Positions 33,725 to 43,739 of a stretch of DNA of 64,000 bases are shown here, piece after piece. The number at the start of each line of letters is the position of its first letter. Position 1 is the first letter of the stretch. This stretch comes from Topomyia yanbarensis (Eukaryota > Arthropoda > Insecta > Diptera > Culicidae), in NCBI RefSeq assembly GCF_030247195.1, contig NC_080670.1, positions 213,330,546 through 213,394,545 of the forward strand, in the 5' to 3' direction. Made by a program: the position numbers and the translations under genes. Below the pieces are notes generated by a model that did no database searches, was not told the origin of the DNA, and saw only the letters and a list, made by a program, of their open reading frames with translations.

Positions 33725-34442
33725 TCACAGCGCCTTACACTGCTTCACCACAATCTCCCGATAGAAATCAAATACCTTCTCCACCGCGGTCGTACCCATC
33801 CTCAGCGCCCGGTGGTACTGTTCCGGTGTAAACTTTCCGTGCGTATAAATAGAAACCGTATTCCTGCGGACGCTTTCAAACACAAACGTAAACTTTGCCC
33901 GTGCATCCTTGGACTGTAACTCATCCGGATCCAACGTAATTTCACCATCCTCTCCAAGCACGCTGTGCACCGCCGCTACCAGATATTTCATCTCGATGCC
34001 GCTGTTGACCAGCGCCAAACAGACGGCATTAATGGCACAAGCTACAAGTCCGCCGAGATTTTGCATTTCTTGGATCTGAACGGAGATTGCCGTTCGTGGG
34101 TGGAGTCCCGTCAGGATGGCCGATTCGTAGGTGTTTCTAATTAGACTTTCCAGCAGGCGATCGTTGACGCTTCCCAGACCGGATCGGGGTCGAAAGTGAA
34201 TTTCAACGTGGGCTTTTTCCACGTTCATATGTTGCATTTTGACTTCCGCCGGTCCGTGGACACTGGCTATGACGGCTGTTTCTCCTGGAAGGGGTGTTCG
34301 ATTGAATTTGCCTGAGCTATAATGTATTACAGTTTAGTCACATACCTTGTGTCAGCAGAGCAGATCCATCCGATCGTGTGAGAACGTTCAGCTCGCAATA
34401 CATCGGCCGCAGTGCGTTTTTTGTTTCGTCGTCGGTGGTCAT
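33725..34442 (-). CDS. Rrp46: exosome complex subunit Rrp46/EXOSC5 (two exons)
   Basis: CDS is 34442-34346 joined to 34284-33725 on the minus strand, 218 residues, with a 61-bp GTATG...CCAG intron at 34345-34285. The start MTTDDETKNALRPMYCEL and exon 2 GETAVIASVHGPAEV form the N-terminal strands of an RNase-PH fold. Later RPRSGLGSVNDRLLE and LNLGGLV-like blocks (QNLGGLVACAINAVCLAL) match the PH-domain helices of Rrp46. The protein belongs to the six-subunit ring of the RNA exosome, acting in nuclear and cytoplasmic 3'-5' RNA processing; animal ring subunits are structural, not catalytic. Length agrees with the family (about 215-235). The frame is intact with no damage. It is tail-to-tail with the lectin/mucin gene. 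Confidence 0.93.
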
Positions 34443-35417
34443 TTTGGGCTTTTATCACTGATAAACTATACTGATTTATATAAAATAAACGTGAAAGTCG
34501 TATTTTGCTATTCAGATAAAACTAGCGCTAAACACCGGTTTGTTTTATTTTAACTCGCAGGATTCCTAAAATCAATTTAATTTTGACGTTTTATATTTTT
34601 GACAATGTCTTAAGCGAGGGGTACTTTTTCTTAAATAAATTGTGACCCGCCCTCTGGATGTCAAGTCACAAACATCAAGATGGCATACACTCCCCACTGA
34701 ACGAAGAGGCGGCTAGACAGGTTAAATTAAATGCTGGCGATCGGTAGGCCAATGCAATTTTGTCCTAGGTTACCCACCGTAGCTTACCGTTTACTGTATG
34801 TGTGAGCAGCTTTGGGACGAGAATACCCCCTAAGGATGGTTGGTTTCAAAATCAAATCTCGACTAACATATGATTAGGGCCGTAAAGCCAAATTCATGTT
34901 TTTCGTTTTATTGTATAAATTGCATCCTTATTATTCATTCTTTACGCTATTGTGAGTTTATATTCGAAAAACATTATCAAAATTATGTTATTATAGTTCA
35001 CAGTAAACGGCGCACAATCCATATTAAACGAATGGTTTTCACGCCCTTTGCTTCAGTTTACGGCTTAGCTGCATTAAGCGCTTGAATTGGCATTCCGGAC
35101 CTTTACTTTTTGTCCTTATATAATCTTGTGAGTTATTTTAGGAGGATTTTATTATTGTATAGGCTTTATTGACTTTATTGATGTCGATTTCCAACCAAAG
35201 AGTTATCGTATCAAATGTAAAAAATTTAATATTAATATTTAATATGTCAAATTTGTGGTTGGTCGTTTTTTCCAATTTTTGTAAATAATTGTTATTGCCT
35301 GATTCTTCAAACAATAATGGACTTCTTGCATCACTATTTTCTTTGTAAATAACCTGTGCAACATTGCTAACAAAAACAGTAAAACCAAGTAAAACTTTGT
35401 TATAATATTATATATTA
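34443..35417. other. AT-rich interval with a foldback-family end at 34857
   Basis: TCTCGACTAACATATGATTA followed by GGGCCGTAAAGCCAA at 34857-34892 resembles the arm of the foldback element at 41127-41364. No second arm was found. The rest shows nothing recognisable. Confidence 0.4.
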
Positions 35418-35684
35418 AAAGACTCAAACATGCTTACGTTATATTTGAATGTCAGTGAAGGACTCAAATTAACGGCTGCAAAACCAACACAAAGCAAACA
35501 TGTTGAGGTAAACGGCGCAAAGCAAAGGACTTGAAAGCCAAATAATAAAAATGATTTGATTTGGCTTTCAAGTCCTTTGCTTTGCGCCGTTAACTTCACA
35601 TGTTTGTTTTGTTTTGGCTTTTCAGCCTTTATCTTGAGTCCTTGACTGACTTTCAAATACAACGTAAGCGTTTTTGAGCCCTTT
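35418..35684. mobile_element. 267-bp foldback element
   Basis: The left arm starts near GACTCAAACATGCTTACG and runs through GAAGGACTCAAATTAACGG, AACATGTTGA and GGCGCAAAGCAAAGGACTTG. The right arm is its inverted copy, ending CGTAAGCGTTTTTGAGCCC. Arms are about 115-130 bp with a short AT-rich centre at 35540-35560. Related ends in direct orientation occur at 35755 and 36988. Confidence 0.8.
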
Positions 35685-35888
35685 AGTTCAAACCACCTAT
35701 TAGTAGATCCCAGTGACAAAGCTTTTTTAAATAGCTTTTTTTTTTACAATTTAACAGTAAACGCTTACGCTATATTCAAAATTCATTCAACGGCTCAACA
35801 ACTGTACGAAAACAAACATAAACAAACAGAGTGAACGGCAAAAAAGCAAACCTCCCGAATACTACTGATCGATTTACGATTTGTAATA

Positions 35889-36504
35889 ATGTTCTCGTCA
35901 ACAGGATTCGACTTACTTCTTCGTAAGTATTACCTCAACTTACTGTTTTGTCTATACACAAAGCAATGTACTATTTTCTTTTTCAGTGGCCGCTGGTATT
36001 TCTGACCCTCCAGTTGGGGAAGAGGTGGCAAGTATAGTTGCTGATACTCCCACGGTTGCAAATTTCGAGGAAGTAGAATTTGTAAACAAAACTCCAAACA
36101 ACACTTTCCTCGAAGGTGTTTCGATGATTATATCGTCAACGCCGATAAGAAGAAGCGGAGTCATAACATTCACTGATCCCCGACAAACACTTCCACTAGA
36201 TCTGTCAGTATCAATGATTGAGAACGAGCAACCTTTAAATTTAACGATCCACACTAGCGATGTTCCATTAGATCTGGCTATGCCGAAAAGTAATACTCCG
36301 AAGAAGTTAGCAACGGAAAAGACGATAAATTTGTGTGGCGATACCCGAACAGAATCAAAGCTTAACCATATCATCTCTTCCGTCCACTCATCAAGGGATT
36401 CTTCCCGAATCTGTCGAATATCTGGAAAAATCTTCAAACGCTCGGTTTACTTTGCCGGTGAATATTCAAAAAGCCTTCTCCTGATAGTGATGGTAATGGT
36501 TTAA
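35889..36504 (+). CDS. hypothetical two-exon protein with PLDLS-like motifs
   Basis: Exon 1 is 35889-35922 (MFSSTGFDLLL plus one base) and exon 2 is 35987-36504. The intron starts GTAAGT, ends TTTTTCAG, and the split codon C/TG keeps the frame, giving 183 residues. Three related short motifs follow each other: LPLDLSV, QPLNLTI and VPLDLAM (36195-36290). PLDLS is the known docking motif for the CtBP co-repressor. No other domain is recognised. Related ends of a foldback family lie on both sides (35755 and 36988), so this may be the cargo of a multicopy DNA element rather than a host gene. A further coding-like stretch continues at 36530-36790 with one TGA. No function is assigned. Confidence 0.5.
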
Positions 36505-36529
36505 GATTTCAAAAAATTATGTGCTTCAG

Positions 36530-36790
36530 GTACCAAACGACACTTCCCGGATGTATTGAGCTCAAATACGATATATCAAATCCAACCTGGTCACAGTTCA
36601 TATTTGGGAGTGCTAATATAAGAACTGTTGTTTGACCGGATCCAATTAACAGAAAGCCAATCGCTTTGCCACAAGCTAAGTTGGATGATTTGAGGAAGCA
36701 ATTAAAATATATTAAAAACAAACCATACTACGAAACGTTCCTCAAAGAAATAGTTCCCAAAAAGAGGTCGGAAATCGAGCGGAAATAGTG
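36530..36790 (+). pseudogene. coding-like continuation after the PLDLS protein, one stop
   Basis: Reading from 36532, YQTTLPGCIELKYD, then a basic stretch with LRKQLKYIKNKPYYETF and KKRSEIERK, is open except for a TGA near 36632. It follows an AG and could be the next exon of the gene at 35889 with a nonsense mutation. No family is recognised. Confidence 0.4.
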
Positions 36791-36987
36791 AATAAGCTCC
36801 CGATAACTTCGATATGGATATGGACATGGAACTTCATGAAGAAGAAATTGATGTAACCCTTTGTTTAGCGAGTGTGATCCTCTCATATGATTGTTTGTGT
36901 ATATGCTGACAATAAAAATAAAAATGCAACGTTTATTATTTTACATAAAATACAACAGTATTATATATATTTCAACGGTAAAAGGCT

Positions 36988-37034
36988 TAAACGTGCTTAC
37001 GTTGTATTTGAAAGTCAGTCAAGGACTCAAATTA
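36988..37034 (+). repeat. end of the foldback family, truncated by the gap
   Basis: CGTGCTTACGTTGTATTTGA and the following AGTCAGTCAAGGACTCAAATTA match the left arm at 35427-35475. The copy is cut by the N gap. Confidence 0.75.
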
Positions 37035-37534
37035 NNNNNNNNNNNNNNNNNNNNNNNNNNNNNNNNNNNNNNNNNNNNNNNNNNNNNNNNNNNNNNNNNN
37101 NNNNNNNNNNNNNNNNNNNNNNNNNNNNNNNNNNNNNNNNNNNNNNNNNNNNNNNNNNNNNNNNNNNNNNNNNNNNNNNNNNNNNNNNNNNNNNNNNNNN
37201 NNNNNNNNNNNNNNNNNNNNNNNNNNNNNNNNNNNNNNNNNNNNNNNNNNNNNNNNNNNNNNNNNNNNNNNNNNNNNNNNNNNNNNNNNNNNNNNNNNNN
37301 NNNNNNNNNNNNNNNNNNNNNNNNNNNNNNNNNNNNNNNNNNNNNNNNNNNNNNNNNNNNNNNNNNNNNNNNNNNNNNNNNNNNNNNNNNNNNNNNNNNN
37401 NNNNNNNNNNNNNNNNNNNNNNNNNNNNNNNNNNNNNNNNNNNNNNNNNNNNNNNNNNNNNNNNNNNNNNNNNNNNNNNNNNNNNNNNNNNNNNNNNNNN
37501 NNNNNNNNNNNNNNNNNNNNNNNNNNNNNNNNNN
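37035..37534. other. assembly gap of 500 N
   Basis: Exactly 500 N, as at 11535-12034; probably a placeholder. Confidence 0.98.
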
Positions 37535-37725
37535 TTTGTGTGCTTTCTGGGCTCCACAAACCCGATATGATATGATTTGTTCTGTCATGCATTCGAGACG
37601 TTCGAAATTGGCATACGCCGAACGGATGGTCGGTCGAATCTACCGAAAGCAACTTTTAGCCGCTGGTATGAATGACTAAAATTATTAATTTCAAGTTAGT
37701 TTATAGTGTAGTGATAACACTGGCA
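37535..37725 (+). repeat. dispersed repeat, other half copy cut by the gap
   Basis: The sequence is homologous to 21776-21940 (TTGTTCTGTCATGCATTCGAG, CGGTCGAATCTACCGAAAG, CGCTGGTATGAATG) and begins where the copy at 12035 stops. Together the two make one full copy if contig 2 is turned around. Confidence 0.8.
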
Positions 37726-38357
37726 AGACTGTAGGGCGTGATCCACTTTTATATATTCCTTATAAATTGCATTCGACCGAAAATGACAGATTTAGAACGA
37801 AAAATTGCAACGCTTGCTACGATTCTCTTGAATGTGTTGTTTAAGCTCAAATGGGCCAACAACTGAGCCCATTATCGCGACAATCCCTTTCGCTGTGCAC
37901 AAACATGTGTTATCTGTGCCATCATTTACTCTTCACTTTTGATGACTTGTTAAGTATTTACCCCGTTCCCTTGTCGGCTGAGCCGGTTTGAGGCGAACAC
38001 TTGACTTGACTGGTGGTAATAGAATTTACCGTGCCTCGAGGCTGATCTCATTCAATTGGATTGTCCGGTTGGGAACAAAGCATGTCGTTCAACGTACCGT
38101 CCTCTAACTGTGCGTTGAATTAACACAACCGATCGGACCTACTTCCTTAGTGCACGAACAAAGCCCGGCCAGGGATGAAGCGGTTATCAGCGTTTTTCAT
38201 ACAGATGAGATAGTAAAATAAGCATTTTCAAGAGTTCAACCCTCAATGCGTGACGAATCAGTTGGTAAACACAGTACAATAGATAAGACAGTAATTCCGA
38301 ACAGCTGACAGTCGCATCCACAGTTCCGTTCGAAGCAACAGCCCAGTCCGGTTAGCA
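37726..38357. other. upstream region of the acyl-CoA synthetase gene
   Basis: No coding frame. It probably holds the promoter and 5' UTR of the gene starting at 38358. No TATA box at a convincing position was identified. Confidence 0.4.
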
Positions 38358-40037
38358 ATGTTCCATACATTCAATCCTACGACAAAAGAATGGATATCGC
38401 GTCATCCACCCCCGGCCATCGACCCACAAGCCAACTTGGGTCAGCTAATTCTGAACGTTCTGGATCGCAACCCGTCGAAAGTGCTTCAACTCGATACGGA
38501 CACCTCTCGCCAGCTGATCGCCCAGGAGATGCGCCTTCGTTCGATCCGTGTGGCACAGAATTTAACGGGACTTGGATTCGGTAAAGGTGACATGGCTGCG
38601 TTGGTTTGCTCAAACAGCGAAAACCTAACGTCGATCGCGCTCGGTCTGATGATTGCCGGAGTCCCCTTCATCACGCTTCCCGTCGGATTTAATGCCACCG
38701 ATCTTGGCCATCTGATGGGATTGGTTCAACCGAAGTTGGTGATCTGCGATGAAACGATCCACAAGACGGTGCTGGAAGGAGCTGGACAAACACTTAAAAT
38801 TAAACCCGTTATCTTCGTGATTGAGAGTGAACGGGAAAGTGTGCGGAAGGTTGACGAACTTCTGGGGGACACTGGCAGTGAAGCTGAGTTTGTGTAAGTT
38901 GGAAACTATTTGTCGGAGGCAGGAAAACAAAACAAATGATTATTTACGTTCAGTCCACAGTATCACGGTGACATGCGCAGTTTGATTGGCATCATCCTGT
39001 GTACTTCGGGGACTACGGGACGTCCGAAAGGAGTGTGTGTCTCGCAAGCACACATCGCCATTATACTTAGTCGACCAGCAACCGCTTACGGAAACACCGA
39101 TCTAATCTTCAACTTTAGTCCACTTTACTGGGGAACAGGTTTGTTCGCCCTTCTGAACTCCATCTCCATGGGAACGACTCGAGCCATCAGCCGAAGTCTA
39201 TTCAATGAAGACGTCTTCTTCGATGTACTAGAACGTCATAAACCAACGCATTTCTTTAGCCCTCCATCGCACGCTGTTCTACTGTTGAGTCACCCCCGTG
39301 CGGAAAATGCCGATTTTAGTTCCGTGCGAAGTTGGAGTCTGAGCGGCAGTCATGCCTCACCGCAACTAAGACAGGCTATACAAGGGAAACTTTCGAATGG
39401 ACGAACCTACAATAGCTATGCTTCTTCCGAGATTGGATTGATTGCGATGGATATGATGAAGGGTAAGGAGGGTACGGTGGGTCAATTGATGCCTCATCTG
39501 GATGCGAAGGTTGTCGATGAGGGCGGAATTGCAGTAGGCGTCGGTGAGCAGGGTGAAATTTTGATTCGAACAAAGATTCCGTTCATGGGTTACTACGGTG
39601 ATGAGGCAGCTAATCGTGAGCTCATAGACTCGGATGGATGGATTCGAACTGGTGACATTGGCTACTTTGATGAGGAAGGTTTTCTCACGCTAGTCGATCG
39701 GGTGAAGGATGTTATCAAGTATCGGGGCTATCAAATGTCACCGGTCGATTTGGAGGCGGTGATAGGGCGGATTGACGGTGTGCGGCAGGTTTGTGTGGTG
39801 GGGATTTCGGAGATGAGTGGTTCATCGGATTTGCCTGCGGCGGTGATTGTTAGACAGCGGGGAAGTGAGCTGACGGAGCGGCAGGTTTTGGAGACGGTCG
39901 ACCGTGAAGTGTCCGATCACAAGCGGTTGCGGGGTGGAGTTTTCTTTTGGCCGGAACTGCCACTGACGGGGACCGGGAAGGTGCTGCGGAGGGTAGTTCA
40001 GCAGCGATTGCAGGAGATTGTTGGTCGGGAAGTTTAA
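38358..40037 (+). CDS. acyl-CoA synthetase / luciferase-like AMP-dependent ligase
   Basis: Exons 38358-38893 and 38954-40037 join through a 60-bp intron (GTAAGT...CAG) to give 539 residues, the usual length for insect luciferase-like 4-coumarate-CoA-ligase-family enzymes. The P-loop SGTTGRPKG is at residues 197-205. The YxxxE adenine-site motif reads YASSE at 334-338. TGD at 411-413 is followed by the hinge region VDRVKDVIKYRGYQ. The catalytic C-terminal Lys lies in PLTGTGK (Lys521). These residues support a working adenylation and thioesterification of a fatty or aromatic acid. The C-terminus is GREV rather than a peroxisomal SKL signal, so the location is uncertain. The reading frame is undamaged and the ATG is the first in frame. 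The substrate cannot be inferred. Confidence 0.92.
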
Positions 40038-41119
40038 CGATTGGGTACTTTTATTTCGCCGTTTCAATCGGTAATTGTTGCATATATTATTTTTAATTTT
40101 AATAAAGCAGTCCGCTGGGCACAGTTTGATATCACGAACCAACTATCCACGTCCTCCGTTAATCACATTAACAATTACACTCGGTTGCTGCATACATGAT
40201 ATACACGTAGCATTTTTAGCGGTATGGGTGTCGCCCACTTTTTGCGCGAAAAAAGTCAATTTTAAAGGGAGAGATAAAGTTAATGAGATCATCACATCGG
40301 TATTATTAATAAAACACACATAAAAATCGATTCAACCTGGATGGCGTAAGCGAAAAGGTAAACATAATATTATCGCTGTACGAATGGTTCTCTGATGGAA
40401 TGGAACTCATCTGGTCCAAATGGAATCCGGAAGGGAGTTGCAACGAATGCGCGGAAGCGACACACGGCAAATATTGTCCTGTTTAGCAGATGAAACTTTT
40501 TCGGACGGAAACAGGTGCCAACATAAGCTTATTTAATGGATCAACAGGAACTTGTTTTGTGCTCAATTACTGTTTTACTATTGATCTGTCAGTGTCATTT
40601 GAATCGAACACGGAACCTCTGACCTAATGTAACATTTTGGGGTAAAACAGATTACAACATTTCGTGCTGAATTTCTCTTCAACCTCTTGGATTTTTTTTT
40701 GGAAATAGAATTGGAAGGGTGGGAAAAATGACAGCACAAAAACAAAAATAAAACAATAGGTAAGTTAAAGTCACAAGTAGTAGTTCAACTTGCCTGCGAA
40801 TAAGCCTAAAGCGCTTTATCACATTGGATAAGAAACTTTAGTATGTCTCTGAGTTTTAGTCGTCCAAACGTGGTTTCGTCTATTGTAGCGTTTATGCATT
40901 GTTGTTAACATTAAGTCAATGATGCGCCAAACAGAATCATCAATATTATACATCAAGAACATTTTGGCAACACTGTACGGCAAATCACCATTTCCTCGTC
41001 GCACGCATCAGTTGCTGCATATGTGGACACCTAATAATACTGCATCTTGGATAACTTCCACCGGATGTCATCAGCAGCAGAAGCAAAATCACGGTATCGC
41101 ACAAACACAAAGACACAGA
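40038..41119. other. intergenic stretch
   Basis: An AATAAAG signal at about 40100 may end the synthetase transcript. No other feature was recognised. Confidence 0.5.
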
Positions 41120-41126
41120 AAGTTGA

Positions 41127-41364
41127 AGTCTCGACAAATATATGATTACGGCTTAAAAGCCAACTGTCAAAATTCTCTTTGAATGGAAATTCCGGACAAA
41201 CCGTTACTCACCAACCGCAGGTATTGGTAGTAAACAAAAGAGAAAAGTTTTCTATTTCATTAACTGCTATGAACTGTATTTAGCCAGCCACGGTTTGTCC
41301 GGAATTTCCTTTTGAAGAGAATTTTGACAGTTGGCTTTTAAGCCGTTATCATATATTTGTCGAG
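41127..41364. mobile_element. 238-bp foldback element with 7-bp duplication
   Basis: Arms 41130-41207 and 41288-41364 are near-perfect inverted copies (CTCGACAAATATATGATTAC, then GGCTTAAAAGCCAACTGTC). AAGTTGA at 41120-41126 recurs at 41365-41371 and may be the target duplication. No coding capacity. Confidence 0.8.
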
Positions 41365-41371
41365 AAGTTGA

Positions 41372-42183
41372 TCGTCCATCGCGGTAGCAAGCACTTTGCT
41401 CGCGGCGACAGGTTACCGGTGATATAGCACCACAAAATCGGTTTTTCGAGCCGGATAAATTTGTCCGTCGGCACAATCAATTGGCAAATTTGCTGACGTC
41501 GTCGGAGAAAGGCTAGTGAGTCCAAAAATAAATAAGTACTGTTCGTCGAGTGAAAACGTGCCGCGTCGCGAGTGCAAAGCATCACGAAGGTAATTGCGCT
41601 CTGCCACGGAGAGCAGCTTCGAGAAAAAGATCCGGCTAACAGACGTAATCCAGAAGAGGAACGAGGTTACAAATCAGATCGCCTGCTGATTCCCGACGCC
41701 GTTAGTTAGTGGAGACGACATAAGTAAGGTAATCAACCACGTTTTACCACCATGCACAGTCTTAACCTGAATTGGTTTTAGCTCTCTTCATCCGATTGTC
41801 GATCGCAGCAGTGTTCATCGTGAACGAACGATTACACGAGGCAGTCAGATCGGCATCCAAAAGAGCCGTTGACTTCTCGAAGACGAGTAAGGTAACATAC
41901 CCTGTTTTGACATCAAGCCCAAGATTAACGTACATTGATTTCAGTACGGTTCGGAAAAGTTTCACGAACATACTCTGGCATTCGGTCTAGTGCAACAACG
42001 AACCCCGGAAAGGGTAGGCAACATTATACATGATGTGCACAAAACGGAAAATTGCATATGTGCTGTTTCAGGGTTTTTATTTGGATCCTTATATCTGGAC
42101 CTTTATTTCTGGAATTCACCTTTTGGAATCTTCACTTGGGAATTTTCCATTGGATTTCCGATTTGGAGCATCCATCTTGGACG
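41372..42183. other. stretch of unknown nature, continues after 43369
   Basis: This was contiguous with 43370-43735 before an insertion at 42198-43355. It looks like mixed-complexity transcribed-type sequence with several G-T-A-A-G-G sites, but no domain was recognised in any frame. A LINE 5' untranslated region is possible. Confidence 0.35.
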
Positions 42184-42197
42184 ATAGCGGGACCTTT

Positions 42198-43355
42198 TTT
42201 TTATTTCGTTTATTTGACACGGCTCATAGCGGTAGCTTAACGGAGCCGTGGATCTTTCATGTGTTTACAACATGTAAATATAAAAATAACAAATATTATT
42301 GATTATTCGATGGATCTCGTGCGCGCAACTTTTTATTGCGAGCGGAGACCTTCTTTCGCGGCTCGCCTACTGCGTCATGGGGATCATTTAATTCTCTCCT
42401 GTCCTTCACATCAAGGTCATCATCCTTTGTCCTTTCCTGCTTCTTGCACCTACGGGTGACCAATGTGAATCCGTCGTCTTCTTCACCGATGTTGCTTACA
42501 GTGGGTTTTGGGGTGCTGGATGCTGTTTTTTCTGTTGTCAATATGGACTGAACAGCTGCCACAAATTTGGCAACCGTTTGTGGTTCAGGTGTTGGTATTG
42601 ACAACTTTTTTTTGGGTTGGTTTGCCGTGGATACGTTGGCAATCGGTAGAGATGTATTCTTCTCTGTATCTTCCGCGTCCGTGGTGCGCTGTCTGATTAC
42701 AATACTTGCATGTAGGAGCTTGCCCCTCATGAGTGCATAACGTAGTTTGGTTAATAGTAGCTTCGTGGGTTTTGAGTTTTATAGTCAAGTGGGAGGGGAT
42801 AGGTCTTTCGATCCGCATCCTCACCACAAAAAAACCGTTAGGTGTACCTGGGAAGAAATTTCTCCACGTATCACGTGTAACGGATTCTACTTCTCCGTAT
42901 TGCGACATGTATTTTGCAATTAGATCAGGAGGGGTACGTGGTGATAGGTCATGTAGCTTTACATTAACGTAGTCTTTTTATATATACACGGGAATCTTAA
43001 TTCCAACTGTATCACTTTCAGCCACGTGCTTCAAGTTGTTCTGCAAAACGAAACGTTCGGCTTGGGCTAATGATGTTGAAGATACATAACCTCCTTAAGC
43101 CTAAGCTGCATCATCACCTTCAGCAGGTATTCCACTTCACGAAAACTCAATCGTATAGAACAAAATTTAAAGTCAACGACCGCTGTGTTGGGTCAGAGCA
43201 GAGTTTTATTGTCAATTTTACTCATGATGGCAAGAATAAATAAAAGCTTTCCTTTGTTCTCCAGACAATGCACACTAGATCGAGAGATTGCTAGTTGTCG
43301 TTCACTTGGTTCAATTGTACGTCTGACTTGGGCAGAAGTAGAAAGTAGACTCATA
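42198..43355 (-). mobile_element. ORF1-only LINE insertion with 14-bp target duplication
   Basis: ATAGCGGGACCTTT is found at 42184-42197 and again at 43356-43369, exactly flanking the block. The block is on the minus strand: an A-rich tail lies at its 42198 end (TTTTTTTATTTCG on the plus strand) behind a 3' UTR that includes a GGCTCCGTTAAGC...GAGCC hairpin. The single ORF1 reading region (about 43190-42296) has an RRM-like part with YGEVESVTRDTWRNFFPG near 42890 and a zinc knuckle CTHEGQAPTCKYCNQTAHHG near 42740. It ends immediately ahead of the 3' UTR. There is no endonuclease or RT. A stop lies near 42978. Confidence 0.8.
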
Positions 43356-43369
43356 TAGCGGGACCTTTG

Positions 43370-43735
43370 TTGCCGTACCGAGTGTTTGCTGTTTCGATGC
43401 GATCCTGCTCAAGACGGTCATTTCGCATCAAGAGTCGATTCAGCAGCATCGAATTGCCACGACGACTTTGCACGGCCACGGTATATTGCAAAGATCATTT
43501 CGATTCCATCGGAGGCAGCATTCGCCAACCGAGAGCAAACGGATTCAACAAGGGTGGCAAGATACGGTTCCTGGGTAGAGCGGTGAGCGGAATCCGTGTT
43601 AGTTTGATTGCGCAGGCCGTTGAATGGAAGAGTCACGGAAGATTCGACAGTCACCACCAGGGAGTTGGCTTGGTGCTTACAGAAGATCGACGGGAATGTT
43701 GCCGACAGGGAAGTAAAACCGCGGGCCCGTGAGTA
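43370..43735. other. right part of the pre-insertion sequence
   Basis: See 41372-42183. A 121-codon plus frame at 43367-43732 is open but has no recognisable domain and starts inside the duplicated target site, so it is not called. Confidence 0.35.
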
Positions 43736-43739
43736 ATAA

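Noticed and set aside
36887..37679. Several 176-262-codon frames spanning the second gap
   Set aside because: Same artefact of the N run; the flanks are repeat sequence.
43367..43732. 121-codon basic protein at 43367
   Set aside because: It begins inside the duplicated target site of the ORF1-only LINE and would have had a different start before that insertion; no domain.
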